Source of the DNA: CAYPJE01 sp964410945
Lineage (GTDB): Bacteria; Fidelibacterota; Marinisomatia; Marinisomatales; TCS56
NCBI GenBank assembly: GCA_964410945.1
Contig: CAYPJE010000011.1
Span: 1 to 64,000 of the forward strand
Direction: 5' to 3'
DNA length: 64,000 nt
Shown: positions 52,926 through 61,216 of the stretch, piece after piece
How the letters are laid out: each line of letters opens with the position of its first letter
How positions within the stretch are numbered: position 1 is the first letter of the stretch
Translations under genes and position numbers: made by a program
Notes under the pieces: model-generated
The model's input: only the letters and a program-made list of their open reading frames with translations
Told to the model about the DNA's origin: nothing
Databases searched by the model: none

Positions 52926-54116
52926 TCATTTCAGTGGTGTTCGTTTCCCGGAGCAGGCTCCTCGGAAGAACTGACCATTTTCCCAAATCAGAACTTCACC
53001 ATTCAGTCCATTCTTCATGCTGGCATCGATACCAAAGACCCGACCATTATGATAAGACGCGATTTTTTCATTTGAGGTATGCCCAACAACGATATGATTC
53101 ACCCCATATTCTTCAAGAAGGGTTTCAATATGTAATTCTCCTTCTGTCTTATCTGAGAAGTATCCTCGATACCAAAGAGGCCCTTTTCTTTTGTATAGAA
53201 AAGAAAGCAGCTCGTCCTTACTAATGATATCCTTGCCGATATCGAAACTTTGCCCAAATATATCATTCACTTCTTCAATATTTAATTCCAGCTCAAGGAA
53301 ATTAGGATGTAATCCACCATGAACAAAAATCAGATCATTGATTTTAATTACCACTGGCTTAGCCCTTAACCAACGTCCTAAAACAGTATTATTACTATAC
53401 AGTTGGTCGTAGTTCACATCCAGCATTTTGGAAACGAATTCATATTTAGGATGTATATACCTGAGATCACCAATCAAAACCATACGTTCATGATTACCCA
53501 GTAAAATATGAACATATCCTCCGGCTGACCTGGCCTGGTCTTCCAATTGATACAGAAACCAAAGTGTTTCAGTCACCATTGGTCCCCGATCAAATATATC
53601 ACCAACAATTACCAGGTGGCCATTCCCCCAGCTCCAGCGCCTTTGATCATCAATAATGGCGTGGGCTTTTAATAAACGTAAGAACAGCTCATACTGACCG
53701 TGGATGTCACTAATTGCAGCAATTTTTGATACCTGGCTGAATATGTTGACATTATCGGTACTATCTTTGGAGTCAACAATGGCAGGCTCAATTGACAAAC
53801 CACATCGTTTTGGGGCAAACAATGTGTCCTTATTAATTATCATCTTTTGCTGTACATCACTATCACAAACCCATAATACTTCTAGGCTATCGCCATGGTA
53901 AAAAACATAAGGGCCATCATTATATAGTGAATTGGCAAAGCTGCCTTTTTCCAAAAATTCTTCAGTTTCTTGCCCATACAAACGTCCGGCTTCACCATCT
54001 ACTGCGGGACAAAACATCAATAAGGAAATAAATACTATAAATCGAACGGGATTATTCAATATGCGTTGATTATCTGGATCGAATGTAAAATTAGAATTAA
54101 TCAGTTTAGGTAGCAT
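52926..54116 (-). CDS. Calcineurin-like metallophosphoesterase, exported
   Basis: 396 residues. An N-terminal hydrophobic segment (residues 25-38, RFIVFISLLMFCPAV) suggests export. The metal-binding motifs of PPP-type phosphatases are complete: D137-x-H139-G140 (ISDIHGQYELF), G172-D173-x-x-D176-R177-G178 and G207-N208-H209-E210, with later 'VHGGLHPNFLEL' and 'VVGHTSNEKIASYHNGRVFGIDASMKNG'. This is the bacterial Shewanella-like/PPP family layout, acting on phosphoproteins or other phosphoesters. Its ATG lies directly after the stop of the DsrE-like gene (TGAATG), so the two are co-translated. Confidence 0.88.
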   Translation of the reverse strand: MLPKLINSNFTFDPDNQRILNNPVRFIVFISLLMFCPAVDGEAGRLYGQETEEFLEKGSFANSLYNDGPYVFYHGDSLEVLWVCDSDVQQKMIINKDTLFAPKRCGLSIEPAIVDSKDSTDNVNIFSQVSKIAAISDIHGQYELFLRLLKAHAIIDDQRRWSWGNGHLVIVGDIFDRGPMVTETLWFLYQLEDQARSAGGYVHILLGNHERMVLIGDLRYIHPKYEFVSKMLDVNYDQLYSNNTVLGRWLRAKPVVIKINDLIFVHGGLHPNFLELELNIEEVNDIFGQSFDIGKDIISKDELLSFLYKRKGPLWYRGYFSDKTEGELHIETLLEEYGVNHIVVGHTSNEKIASYHNGRVFGIDASMKNGLNGEVLIWENGQFFRGACSGKRTPLK

Positions 54117-54461
54117 TCAAAACACCAGGATTTTATCGCTTTCAATACTCCACTTTGCTATTGTATCCATCCCGCTCCTCATCACACCGTCTACTAACAT
54201 TTCGATCGATACCCCACGGGCATCACAACATGTCCCTCACGTGTGAACTTCATAGCCTCTTTTTATCAGACTTTTAATCATCCGTTCTATATTATAGTAT
54301 CCATCTGGAGTCTTCTGATTCTTCACCGAATTAAAAACTCCATCATCCATAAGGAAAATTTGACAAGGTTCTTTTTGTTTGATCAAGGCCAATGCTAATC
54401 GGAAGGCATTATATGCTTTTTCAGTTCCGTAAGGAGCATGATTGATAATAAAAGTAACCAT
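54117..54461 (-). CDS. DsrE-like protein, candidate selenoprotein (in-frame UGA at the conserved Cys)
   Basis: 114 residues if UGA 54239-54237 is read as selenocysteine (position 75). The ATG at 54461 has GGAG eight bases upstream and gives the normal DsrE start (MVTFIINHAPYGTEKAYNAFRLALAL). The family pattern continues 'CQIFLMDDGVFNSVKNQKTPDGYYNIERMIKSLIKRGYEVHT', then UGA, then 'GTCCDARGVSIEMLVDGVMRSGMDTIAKW' and '…ESDKILVF'. Cys-containing relatives have 'C-G-T-C-x-D-A-R-G' here, so UGA replaces the first Cys of the CxxC. A 17-nt hairpin 12 bases after the UGA resembles a bacterial SECIS. DsrE-like selenoproteins have been reported from marine metagenomes. The phosphatase gene follows at once. 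The alternative is a nonsense-mutated gene. Confidence 0.8.
54208..54224 (-). promoter_or_regulatory. SECIS-like hairpin downstream of the in-frame UGA
   Basis: On the minus strand GATGCCC-GTG-GGGTATC forms a seven-pair stem (one G-U) with G first in the loop. It starts 12 bases after the UGA codon. The E. coli fdhF minihairpin is also 17 nt, 11 bases after its UGA, and needs a G in the loop. Confidence 0.65.
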
Positions 54462-54636
54462 CAGATAACTCCATTTATTATTTTTCAATCCAATCTACAG
54501 GAAAGTGGATATTATGTATTTCTAATATAATCATCGGCAGATTATAAATCCATGCTCTGAGGTTGTCGGATGAAAAACCGCTTCGATAACATTTAATATG
54601 ACGCAATGCGTGTTATATCCCAAAATAATTAAACCC

Positions 54637-54665
54637 TTGATTTTGGTTTAACTACGAGGTATAAT
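54637..54665 (+). promoter_or_regulatory. Sigma-70-type promoter of the cyclase gene
   Basis: TTGATT and TATAAT are separated by exactly 17 bases. Transcription would start near 54672 and give a leader of about 93 bases. Confidence 0.65.
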
Positions 54666-54676
54666 ATGGTACCTCA

Positions 54677-54736
54677 AACTGTCGGACGCAAGGGCCGACG
54701 ACCTATCCTACCGACTGTCGGGCACAAGGACCGACT
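54677..54736 (+). promoter_or_regulatory. Tandem near-identical hairpins in the cyclase leader
   Basis: Two 22-base copies (54678-54699 and 54714-54735) differ at three positions, all transitions. Each forms a GTCGG/CCGAC stem with a nine-base loop (ACGCAAGGG and GCACAAGGA). They lie between the promoter and the AGGAGGT ribosome site. The second loop matches the CsrA/RsmA core ACAAGGA, but no regulator is known here. Confidence 0.5.
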
Positions 54737-54764
54737 GCATAACAACCACAACCAGGAGGTTACT

Positions 54765-55283
54765 ATGGATAATTATCGTGAAGAAGGATTAGTGTTTTTC
54801 ACTGACCTGTCCAATTTTCGTCGCTCCACGAAAGCAATGTCGGAGGAAAACCAGGCAGAGATTCTAACTAAATTTGCCGAGATTACCAACAATGTTGTTA
54901 TCGCTGGAAACGGTCAGCTTATTACTTACATAAACGACAGTGCCCTCGGGTATTTCACATCTGATCTGGCTGACAAAGGAGTGAACACACTGCTAGAAAT
55001 GAAACAAGAAGTGGAAGCCTGGCTCAAATCCGAGGGCTATCAGATGAAGTTGAGGGTTGCCGCTCATTATGGTGAATTTATGGTCATATACCAACCGCCA
55101 TTCACTAATCCCGATCTACTGGGAGAAACAGTAAATATTGCTGTTCGATTAGGCCAGGGGGGACAGAAATCCCACCGGGGCCGGATGATATTATCAGCCA
55201 CTGCTTTTAGGAAACTTGCTCCGGAAACGCGAAAGCATTTCCATAAGTTCACGGAACCGATTGTTTATTTAGCGGAGGAATAG
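54765..55283 (+). CDS. Stand-alone class III adenylate/guanylate cyclase catalytic domain
   Basis: 172 residues from the ATG at 54765, which follows AGGAGGT at ideal spacing; a longer frame from 54666 has no ribosome site and runs through the leader hairpins. Both metal aspartates are present ('VFFTDLSNF' and 'ITYINDSALGYF', Gly-Asp changed to Asn-Asp), as are the transition-state Asn and Arg ('DLLGETVNIAVRL'). The usual substrate Lys before the second Asp is not evident. It is probably an active or weakly active cyclase without a sensor domain. It is followed by a TPR lipoprotein on the same strand. Confidence 0.82.
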   Translation: MDNYREEGLVFFTDLSNFRRSTKAMSEENQAEILTKFAEITNNVVIAGNGQLITYINDSALGYFTSDLADKGVNTLLEMKQEVEAWLKSEGYQMKLRVAAHYGEFMVIYQPPFTNPDLLGETVNIAVRLGQGGQKSHRGRMILSATAFRKLAPETRKHFHKFTEPIVYLAEE

Positions 55284-55348
55284 TTCATATGTTTCATTAA
55301 AACATAGCAATCAAGCTTAATCAAGATAATAGACAGGGAGGACCATCC

Positions 55349-56821
55349 ATGCAAATGTCAATTAGATACATAAAAACAACAGGAGTCATAATCTTTATCA
55401 TGTTATTTATTTTCCAAGTGGGATGTACGAATGAGGAATCAATAATGCCCATAACTACCGGATCAATTGAAGCGCTTGGAATTTTCCAAGAAGCACTTAA
55501 CGCATTTGAAAGCTTCAATTCAGAGGAAGCACGAAAATTGTTTACTCAGGCGATCGCGAAGGACAAGGATTTTGCCTTGGCCTATTTGTACAGAGGCCTG
55601 GCATCTTCTTCGGCGAATGATAGAAGAGATGATTTACTCAAAGCCAAGTTGGTTGCTCCCAACGCATCCAGTGGCGAACAAATGTTAATCGAGGCCTACC
55701 ATGATTATTACATAGAAGATGCTGTTGAAAAATGGGCAAATACATTACATGAATTATCAATAATGTATCCTGGTGATAAACGGATACATTATTATATGGG
55801 CATAGCCTATTATGGATATTATAATGATTATGATTTGGCGGTTGCCCGGTTTGAGAAAGCACTTAACATTGATATGGATTTTGCCCCACCTCATAATTTT
55901 TTGGGGTATACCTACATCAACCAGAAGAACTACCAAGCGGCTGAGGAAGCATTCGATAATTACATCCGCTTACAACCCAACCAGGCTAATCCGCGTGATT
56001 CAAAAGCAGATTTATTAACAAAACTGGGACGTTTTGAAGAAGCAAACATGTATTATCAACAGGCGGTTGAGCTTGATTCCACATTTATTGCATCTAAAAG
56101 AAAAATTGGTGCAAACATGATTTTCATGGGTCTATACGATAAAGGAAGACAGGAACTTGAAGAAGCTTTAGATATGGGAACAACTCCTGCTGGAAAAATT
56201 ATTTGTTTGGGTGCTATTGCCCGTTCGTACATATACAAAGGTGATTTCCCAATGGCAATCGAGTATGCTGATAAGGCTATTCAATTAGCAACAGAAGTCG
56301 GGCAGCATGACCGGGCGGTTTATTATTGTCTGATTAAAGCGTCAATTTATCTCGAGCTGGATGAAACTGACAAAGTTAAGGTTAATCTAACGGATTGTTC
56401 TCAAATACTGAATTCTACAGATATTATTGAGCGATCCAAATCTTTTGCCAGATACTATTCCGAACAGATTAGAGCAATATTAGCAGTGAGAAGTAATGAT
56501 TTTAACAAAGCCTGGTCTATTTTAGATGACATTAAAGCTAATATTGAAGCTGGAACAGACTCAGAAGCAATGCAGGCTTGGTTTTATTCAACTGCTGGAT
56601 ACATAAGTCTTGAAAGCGGTGATTATCGCAAGGCTATTGAATCTTTGAAAAAAGCGGATCAGGAAGATCCCTGGGTACTTTATTATCTGGCAAAGGCATA
56701 TTCAAAAGCTGATAATCAACCTAAGGCATTAGAATTGTTTGATAAAGTTGCAAATTGGAATGAAGACGGTTTCTCCTATTCTTTTGTACGCTCTAAAGCT
56801 TTCGCAGCCATACGAAAATAA
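55349..56821 (+). CDS. TPR-repeat lipoprotein (paralogue 1)
   Basis: 490 residues; GGGAGG precedes the ATG. Lipobox QVGC gives Cys26. The first TPR begins 'EALGIFQEALNAFESFNSEEARKLFTQAIAKDKDFALAYLYRGLASS', and about ten TPR-like units follow, ending '…YRKAIESLKKADQEDPWVLYYLAKAYSKADNQPKALELFDKVANWNEDGFSYSFVRSKAFAAIRK'. The sequence resembles the TPR halves of bacterial cyclase-TPR and kinase-TPR proteins. It lies downstream of a stand-alone cyclase and has a paralogue at 57914-59437 with the same C-terminal 'ANWNED.Y.FVR.KAFAAI'. Its role is unknown; protein-protein scaffolding in the envelope is likely. Confidence 0.87.
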   Translation: MQMSIRYIKTTGVIIFIMLFIFQVGCTNEESIMPITTGSIEALGIFQEALNAFESFNSEEARKLFTQAIAKDKDFALAYLYRGLASSSANDRRDDLLKAKLVAPNASSGEQMLIEAYHDYYIEDAVEKWANTLHELSIMYPGDKRIHYYMGIAYYGYYNDYDLAVARFEKALNIDMDFAPPHNFLGYTYINQKNYQAAEEAFDNYIRLQPNQANPRDSKADLLTKLGRFEEANMYYQQAVELDSTFIASKRKIGANMIFMGLYDKGRQELEEALDMGTTPAGKIICLGAIARSYIYKGDFPMAIEYADKAIQLATEVGQHDRAVYYCLIKASIYLELDETDKVKVNLTDCSQILNSTDIIERSKSFARYYSEQIRAILAVRSNDFNKAWSILDDIKANIEAGTDSEAMQAWFYSTAGYISLESGDYRKAIESLKKADQEDPWVLYYLAKAYSKADNQPKALELFDKVANWNEDGFSYSFVRSKAFAAIRK

Positions 56822-57144
56822 ATAGTAGTTGAATCCAATAAAATTATAGTAATGTAAGAAGCAATGTGAAAGGGGTAGTCAGGTGGCTGCCCTTTTCATT
56901 CTATGAAAACCTGTGTGTAAGTCCTAAGCAAACTCAATAAGATTTAGCACCAATTACCTGCCGGATATAAATCCGGTTTACCGGATTATTGTCCGGCACT
57001 ATGATTGGAACTCCTTCTGTCTAATTGTTTTGTGGTAAATCTGGACAAGAAGATACATCAACTTTTTTAATCCCAGTACGTATAAATACTTAGAAACAAT
57101 AACCAAGGAGTCGAAAATGTACTGGTAATAACAGCGCAGCTGAT
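56822..57144. other. Intergenic region with terminator and a frameshifted-looking leader
   Basis: It holds the terminator at 56866-56900. AAGGAG followed by ATG at 57117 opens a three-codon frame only. The rest shows no gene. Confidence 0.4.
56866..56900 (+). terminator. Terminator-like hairpin after TPR lipoprotein 1
   Basis: TGAAAGGGG pairs with the region CCCTTTTCA around a GC-rich inner stem and is followed by T-rich sequence. It is similar in position to the terminator after the paralogue. Confidence 0.6.
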
Positions 57145-57489
57145 TTGGACCTCTCCATTGGAACGGTATGTTTAAACTGTGGCCAATTTTTTACTGTCAG
57201 TAAATCTCCTGACATATGTCCTGAATGTAATAAAAATACTATAAAATGGAATGCCATTTTGAAATATGCTAAAAGGCGAAATAATGGCTACGTTCCTAAA
57301 TACCGAATTAAGGCTGGTGAAAAAGCTTTTGTTACAAAAATTACCAATTTAGCCTTCAGGGATAGAATTAAGTATACTCGATTAATATCTAAGCTGGAGG
57401 TTCAGAATCCAAAGTATTGGAGGAGAGTAATGCGAAAGATAAGAAAAAGATTAAGATCCAAACATATTCAGCAGGAATTATTTATATAG
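57145..57489 (+). CDS. Small zinc-ribbon protein with an uncertain start
   Basis: 114 residues from TTG at 57145. A four-Cys zinc ribbon lies at the start ('VCLNCGQFFTVSKSPDICPECN', CxxC-x(14)-CxxC), followed by a very basic helical part ending 'RKIRKRLRSKHIQQELFI'. The TTG has no ribosome site. A strong AAGGAG with ATG at 57117 is in the wrong frame by one base; removing the T after that ATG would give an N-terminus 'MTGNNSAADLDLS' joined to this frame. A one-base insertion in the sequence or a real frameshift is therefore likely. No family is recognised; nucleic-acid binding is plausible. Confidence 0.6.
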   Translation: MDLSIGTVCLNCGQFFTVSKSPDICPECNKNTIKWNAILKYAKRRNNGYVPKYRIKAGEKAFVTKITNLAFRDRIKYTRLISKLEVQNPKYWRRVMRKIRKRLRSKHIQQELFI

Positions 57490-57913
57490 GCACCAAATAT
57501 ATTGTGCCATACACATTTTGTTTGATAACACTATGATTTTAGCCACCATTTTTGACAAATCACTCACATCGTGATACTATAACTCTGGATTACCTGTTGC
57601 TTAAAGCTCCCTTGAACACGGATTCATGAGTACACGGAGTTCTTGATGACAAACTTATCCGGCGAAATCTTGATGTAGTCGTATTAAAAGTGATGGGTAG
57701 AAATGGTTGTATATTTGTGGTCTGTCACTAGTATTCAGCCAACTTGCTTAATTAGAGTAAAAACTATATCTTCGAGATAGGATTTCCTGCACCTCTTGTA
57801 CGATAAGTACGAATTCGCAACGATTGAGTATTCTGTTTCATTTAATGCAATCACTCCTTAGAAAACAGTGCAACAATAAGCACACAATACCGGATAAAAA
57901 GAGGAGGATTAGA
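57490..57913. other. Intergenic region upstream of TPR lipoprotein 2
   Basis: AT-rich. The last 30 bases carry GGAGGATTAGA, the ribosome site of the following gene. No other element is recognised. Confidence 0.4.
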
Positions 57914-59437
57914 ATGATTAAAGGCATTACTATTATTTCCCAATCAGTTATTCTTTGTTTTACGCTCGTAATCGCATTATACACAGGATGTTCTCAAGTA
58001 CAAACAGAAGATCCCATCCCTGATCAGCCGAGAGAGAAACCTATTGCTATATCTGAGACCAATGAAGTTCCTGTTACTACCATATCCGAGGAAGCACGTG
58101 CGGTTTTCATGGAAGCGCGTAAAATGACTGAACATCTCCGTACTGATGAAGCCCGAGAATATTTTAATAAGGCAATCAAGCTGGATCCGGGCTTTGCTCT
58201 GGCATACCTATATCGAGCCGGTGACTATATTTCAGACGAAGATCTGAAAAACAATCTAAATAAAGCGATATCACTAATAGACAACGTATCAGAAGGGGAA
58301 CAACTACTGATCAAGCAGAGAAAAGCCTATATCATCGATAATGATCTGGATAGACAGTTCGAACTGCGTAAGCTCCTGGTACAAAATTATCCTGATGATA
58401 AACGTGTTCGAAATCTTTTAGGTATATCGCATCGAAGCCGCGATGAGGATATCATGGCAATAGCTCAATTTGAATCAGCCATCGTAATAGACAAAAACTA
58501 TCCCCCTCCCTACAATAATCTGGGTTATGCCTGCCGAGAGATTGGTGAATATGAGAAAGCTGAGCAAGCATTCAAGAACTATATTTCCCTTATACCTGAT
58601 GAACCAAATCCATACGATTCAATGGGCGATCTGTATATGAAGTTAGGGCGATTTACAGAAGCCATCGATCAATATCAGACAGCTATAGGTTTAGATTCAG
58701 CATTTGGTATATCACAACAGAAGATTGGCACCAGCCTGATTTTCCTGGGTCAATACGATGACGGCCGTGAGGCTTGCCTGAAAGCTGTAGATATGGAACT
58801 GACTGAATGGGACAAACTCTCCGATAGAGATATGATTGTGCGCTCCTATCTCTATGAAGGTGATTATATGAAAGCCCTCGCTGCTGCTGATGAATTACTG
58901 AAGGCTGGAATTGCTGCAGGCCTTCCCACTTGGGCTCCTTATACTCATATTATCAGGGGCAAAATCAACTTTGAAGCTGGTAATTTGGATGCTGCTGCAC
59001 AGTGTGTATCAGACTATTATCAATCGGTGGAAACGTCAAATTTTACACCTGCAACCGTTAATTATTTTGACCGAACCATAAATGCTTTCGAGGCACGCTT
59101 AGCAGCCCGGCAGCAAGATTCTGAAACAGCATTCAAAAAAGCAGAGGATTATAAAGCTCTGTTAGTTGCCCGGAATGATCCAAATACAGAGAAAAAGTAT
59201 AATGGCTTAGCCGGCCTTCTTTATCTTGATACAGGTAATCTTCAAAAAGCAATTGAGCATTTCAAGCTATCAGATCAGGAAAATCCATACATATTATACT
59301 TCTATGGTGTGGTACTAACTGAAACCGGGGACCATGGGAATGCTTCAAAGTCATATACCAAATCTGCCAACTGGAATGAAGACAGCTATGACTACGCATT
59401 TGTTCGAGCAAAAGCTTTTGCAGCGATTTCCGAATAG
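57914..59437 (+). CDS. TPR-repeat lipoprotein (paralogue 2)
   Basis: 507 residues from the ATG at 57914, chosen for GGAGG upstream and because the lipoprotein signal then starts correctly (MIKGITIIS…YTGC, Cys26); a longer frame from 57824 lacks both. The TPR region begins 'VFMEARKMTEHLRTDEAREYFNKAIKLDPGFALAYLYRAGDY' and continues with about ten units to 'HFKLSDQENPYILYFYGVVLTETGDHGNASKSYTKSANWNEDSYDYAFVRAKAFAAISE'. It is clearly paralogous to the gene at 55349-56821, both at the start and the end. A linker of about forty residues after Cys26 is Pro/Glu-rich. Its role is unknown. Confidence 0.88.
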   Translation: MIKGITIISQSVILCFTLVIALYTGCSQVQTEDPIPDQPREKPIAISETNEVPVTTISEEARAVFMEARKMTEHLRTDEAREYFNKAIKLDPGFALAYLYRAGDYISDEDLKNNLNKAISLIDNVSEGEQLLIKQRKAYIIDNDLDRQFELRKLLVQNYPDDKRVRNLLGISHRSRDEDIMAIAQFESAIVIDKNYPPPYNNLGYACREIGEYEKAEQAFKNYISLIPDEPNPYDSMGDLYMKLGRFTEAIDQYQTAIGLDSAFGISQQKIGTSLIFLGQYDDGREACLKAVDMELTEWDKLSDRDMIVRSYLYEGDYMKALAAADELLKAGIAAGLPTWAPYTHIIRGKINFEAGNLDAAAQCVSDYYQSVETSNFTPATVNYFDRTINAFEARLAARQQDSETAFKKAEDYKALLVARNDPNTEKKYNGLAGLLYLDTGNLQKAIEHFKLSDQENPYILYFYGVVLTETGDHGNASKSYTKSANWNEDSYDYAFVRAKAFAAISE

Positions 59438-59792
59438 TACACTGGTCCTAGTACCAAATGGAAGGTGAAGTTTGGGAAATAGATCTGTAAGCGGATTTTC
59501 CCCATATCAGGGCAGTCAACTGACTGCCCTGTTTTTCTAAAATTCCCGAATAAATCCTACATAGTCTCTATACCAATATAAAATAAGAACCTAATCCCCC
59601 CCGTTTCCTTATTCACCCTGGCCTGAAAAAGAAAAGTCTGATTACTATTTGATTTATTGTTTCGATTTAACTCGCTTAATTTATCAGGTTAGCGATAAGT
59701 CAAATAGTATACGATTCAGTGTATTATTGAGCGCAACCGTGGATTGCCCCACTCTTCGACAATTCATACATTCATTTTAAAGGAGAATCGGA
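59438..59792. other. Intergenic region upstream of the beta-lactamase-like gene
   Basis: It contains the terminator at 59508-59536 and, just before 59793, an AAAGGAG ribosome site. The rest is AT-rich without a recognised element. Confidence 0.45.
59508..59536 (+). terminator. Intrinsic terminator after TPR lipoprotein 2
   Basis: CAGGGCAGTCA pairs perfectly with TGACTGCCCTG around a two-base centre and is followed by TTTTT. Confidence 0.92.
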
Positions 59793-60722
59793 ATGTTGAT
59801 TATACGATTATTAGCCATTCACATACTCATGGTATCGGCTGTCTACTGCAACGAACTGCCTGAATATTTCAAATATGACAAACACCTGGCAATCGAACTC
59901 CGGACAATTGTTGAAGACATGGAACTAGGGGGAGAGTTCTGGACAGAGGAAGATGGCTGGGAGCAGATTTCTCTTGCAGTCGTGGATTTGAATGGGCGTA
60001 CACCACGGTTCGCAGGGATACATTCAGACAACTTCATCTATCCAGCCTCAGTCTATAAAATGTACGTAGCGGCAGAAGTCTTAAACCAGATATCGAATGG
60101 TGAGTTAGAACTCACAACACTGCATGTCGTCAGCTCACCCAATGATGTTGATCGCTCGAAAGAAATCATGGCTGATCCCAGGCCGTTATTATACAATGGA
60201 GATACGGTCACGGTTAATTACCTGCTGGACCTGATGATAACCCGTAGTGACAACAGCGCGGCGAATTGTTTAATTGATATCGCTACTCGCAAACGCATAA
60301 ATGAGATGATGCATGAACACGGCTGGTTGGGCAGCGAGGTCACTAGAAAATTCCTTAGCCGAAAGTATGAAGATCCCGGCTATGAGGAGGTGCCCAGTAC
60401 AGTCACCAACGCTTTACATGCAGCAAGTTTTCTTTATCTGATTCAAAGCAATCAGTTGATCAATCCATGGGTCAGTCAACAGATGCGCACGCTGCTTGGA
60501 CGGCAGTTGGATAAATCAAAACTCGCGCGGGGTTTACCTGAAAATGCCATGTATTACCATAAGACCGGATGGTATGCCGATTGGACACATGACGTTGGAA
60601 TTGTGGATGATGGCGAATATCAATATATAGTAGCCTGCTTCCTTCCAATCAAAGAGGAAAAGGCGCAATCTCTCTATGAAGAACTTGGCCGGAAAATCCA
60701 TAAGCTGATGATTAAGCGATGA
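59793..60722 (+). CDS. Exported class A beta-lactamase-like serine hydrolase
   Basis: 309 residues with a signal peptide (…MVSAVYCNE). The active-site motifs of penicillin-interacting serine enzymes are present: S86-V-Y-K89 (SxxK), S152-D153-N154 and K257-T258-G259. The segment 'NYLLDLMITRSDNSAANCLID' matches class A enzymes. The omega-loop Glu (EPELN in TEM-like enzymes) is not clearly conserved; 'YEDPGYEEVPSTVTNALHAASFL' occupies that place. It could therefore be a real beta-lactamase with a divergent loop or a DD-peptidase/esterase-like member of Beta-lactamase2. AAAGGAG lies eight bases before the ATG. Confidence 0.83.
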   Translation: MLIIRLLAIHILMVSAVYCNELPEYFKYDKHLAIELRTIVEDMELGGEFWTEEDGWEQISLAVVDLNGRTPRFAGIHSDNFIYPASVYKMYVAAEVLNQISNGELELTTLHVVSSPNDVDRSKEIMADPRPLLYNGDTVTVNYLLDLMITRSDNSAANCLIDIATRKRINEMMHEHGWLGSEVTRKFLSRKYEDPGYEEVPSTVTNALHAASFLYLIQSNQLINPWVSQQMRTLLGRQLDKSKLARGLPENAMYYHKTGWYADWTHDVGIVDDGEYQYIVACFLPIKEEKAQSLYEELGRKIHKLMIKR

Positions 60723-61216
60723 AATCCAGGTCCACTTAATATAATACCATTTGACCAGCCCGGTACATTAGGCGCTATGTATCCAAACCTTTCGGTTTTT
60801 TTAAATCTGTGTCCACAGGGATTGACCTGCACTTTGTTCGATCGTTTTCCGCTACGCTCCTAATCGAACCTATAGTTATCAAAGCCTGGGCGTAGGTGAT
60901 CCGAACCTGCGGATATGAATTATATTGGATATCCGAATAAATCTTAGTTCAGCTATGATTATGTTTTAATTCCTGATCAATAATTATTCCATTCATGCCT
61001 TTGATAAAATATTTATAAATGAAACACCTTGTCATAATCATACATAATTTTGAGTATTGCTATGCTTCTCTTTACGCTTCATTGTTAGTACGGTTGTTTA
61101 ATCCAATAATTTCTGCCACCGCATCTGAATATACACCCGACCACATTTGATATATGGAATGACCGGAGTACATATTATACATGTAATATTTAACAGTAAA
61201 AGTATGCTCTGACCAC
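60723..61216. other. Intergenic region with a short terminator and an inverted repeat
   Basis: AAACC-TTTC-GGTTT followed by a T-run at 60784-60799 could end the beta-lactamase-like transcript. GTTCGAT and ATCGAAC form an inverted repeat around 60837-60870. A 69-codon minus-strand frame overlapping the radical SAM gene end is not convincing. Confidence 0.45.

Noticed and set aside
54681..54735. c-di-GMP (GEMM) riboswitch in the cyclase leader
   Set aside because: ACGCAAGG-like fragments are present but the conserved GEMM core and tetraloop-receptor helix are not; the sequence is better described as two copies of one small hairpin.
54666..54764. N-terminal extension of the cyclase from the ATG at 54666
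   Set aside because: It would translate the tandem hairpins, starts at or before the predicted transcription start, and has no ribosome site; the ATG at 54765 has AGGAGGT.
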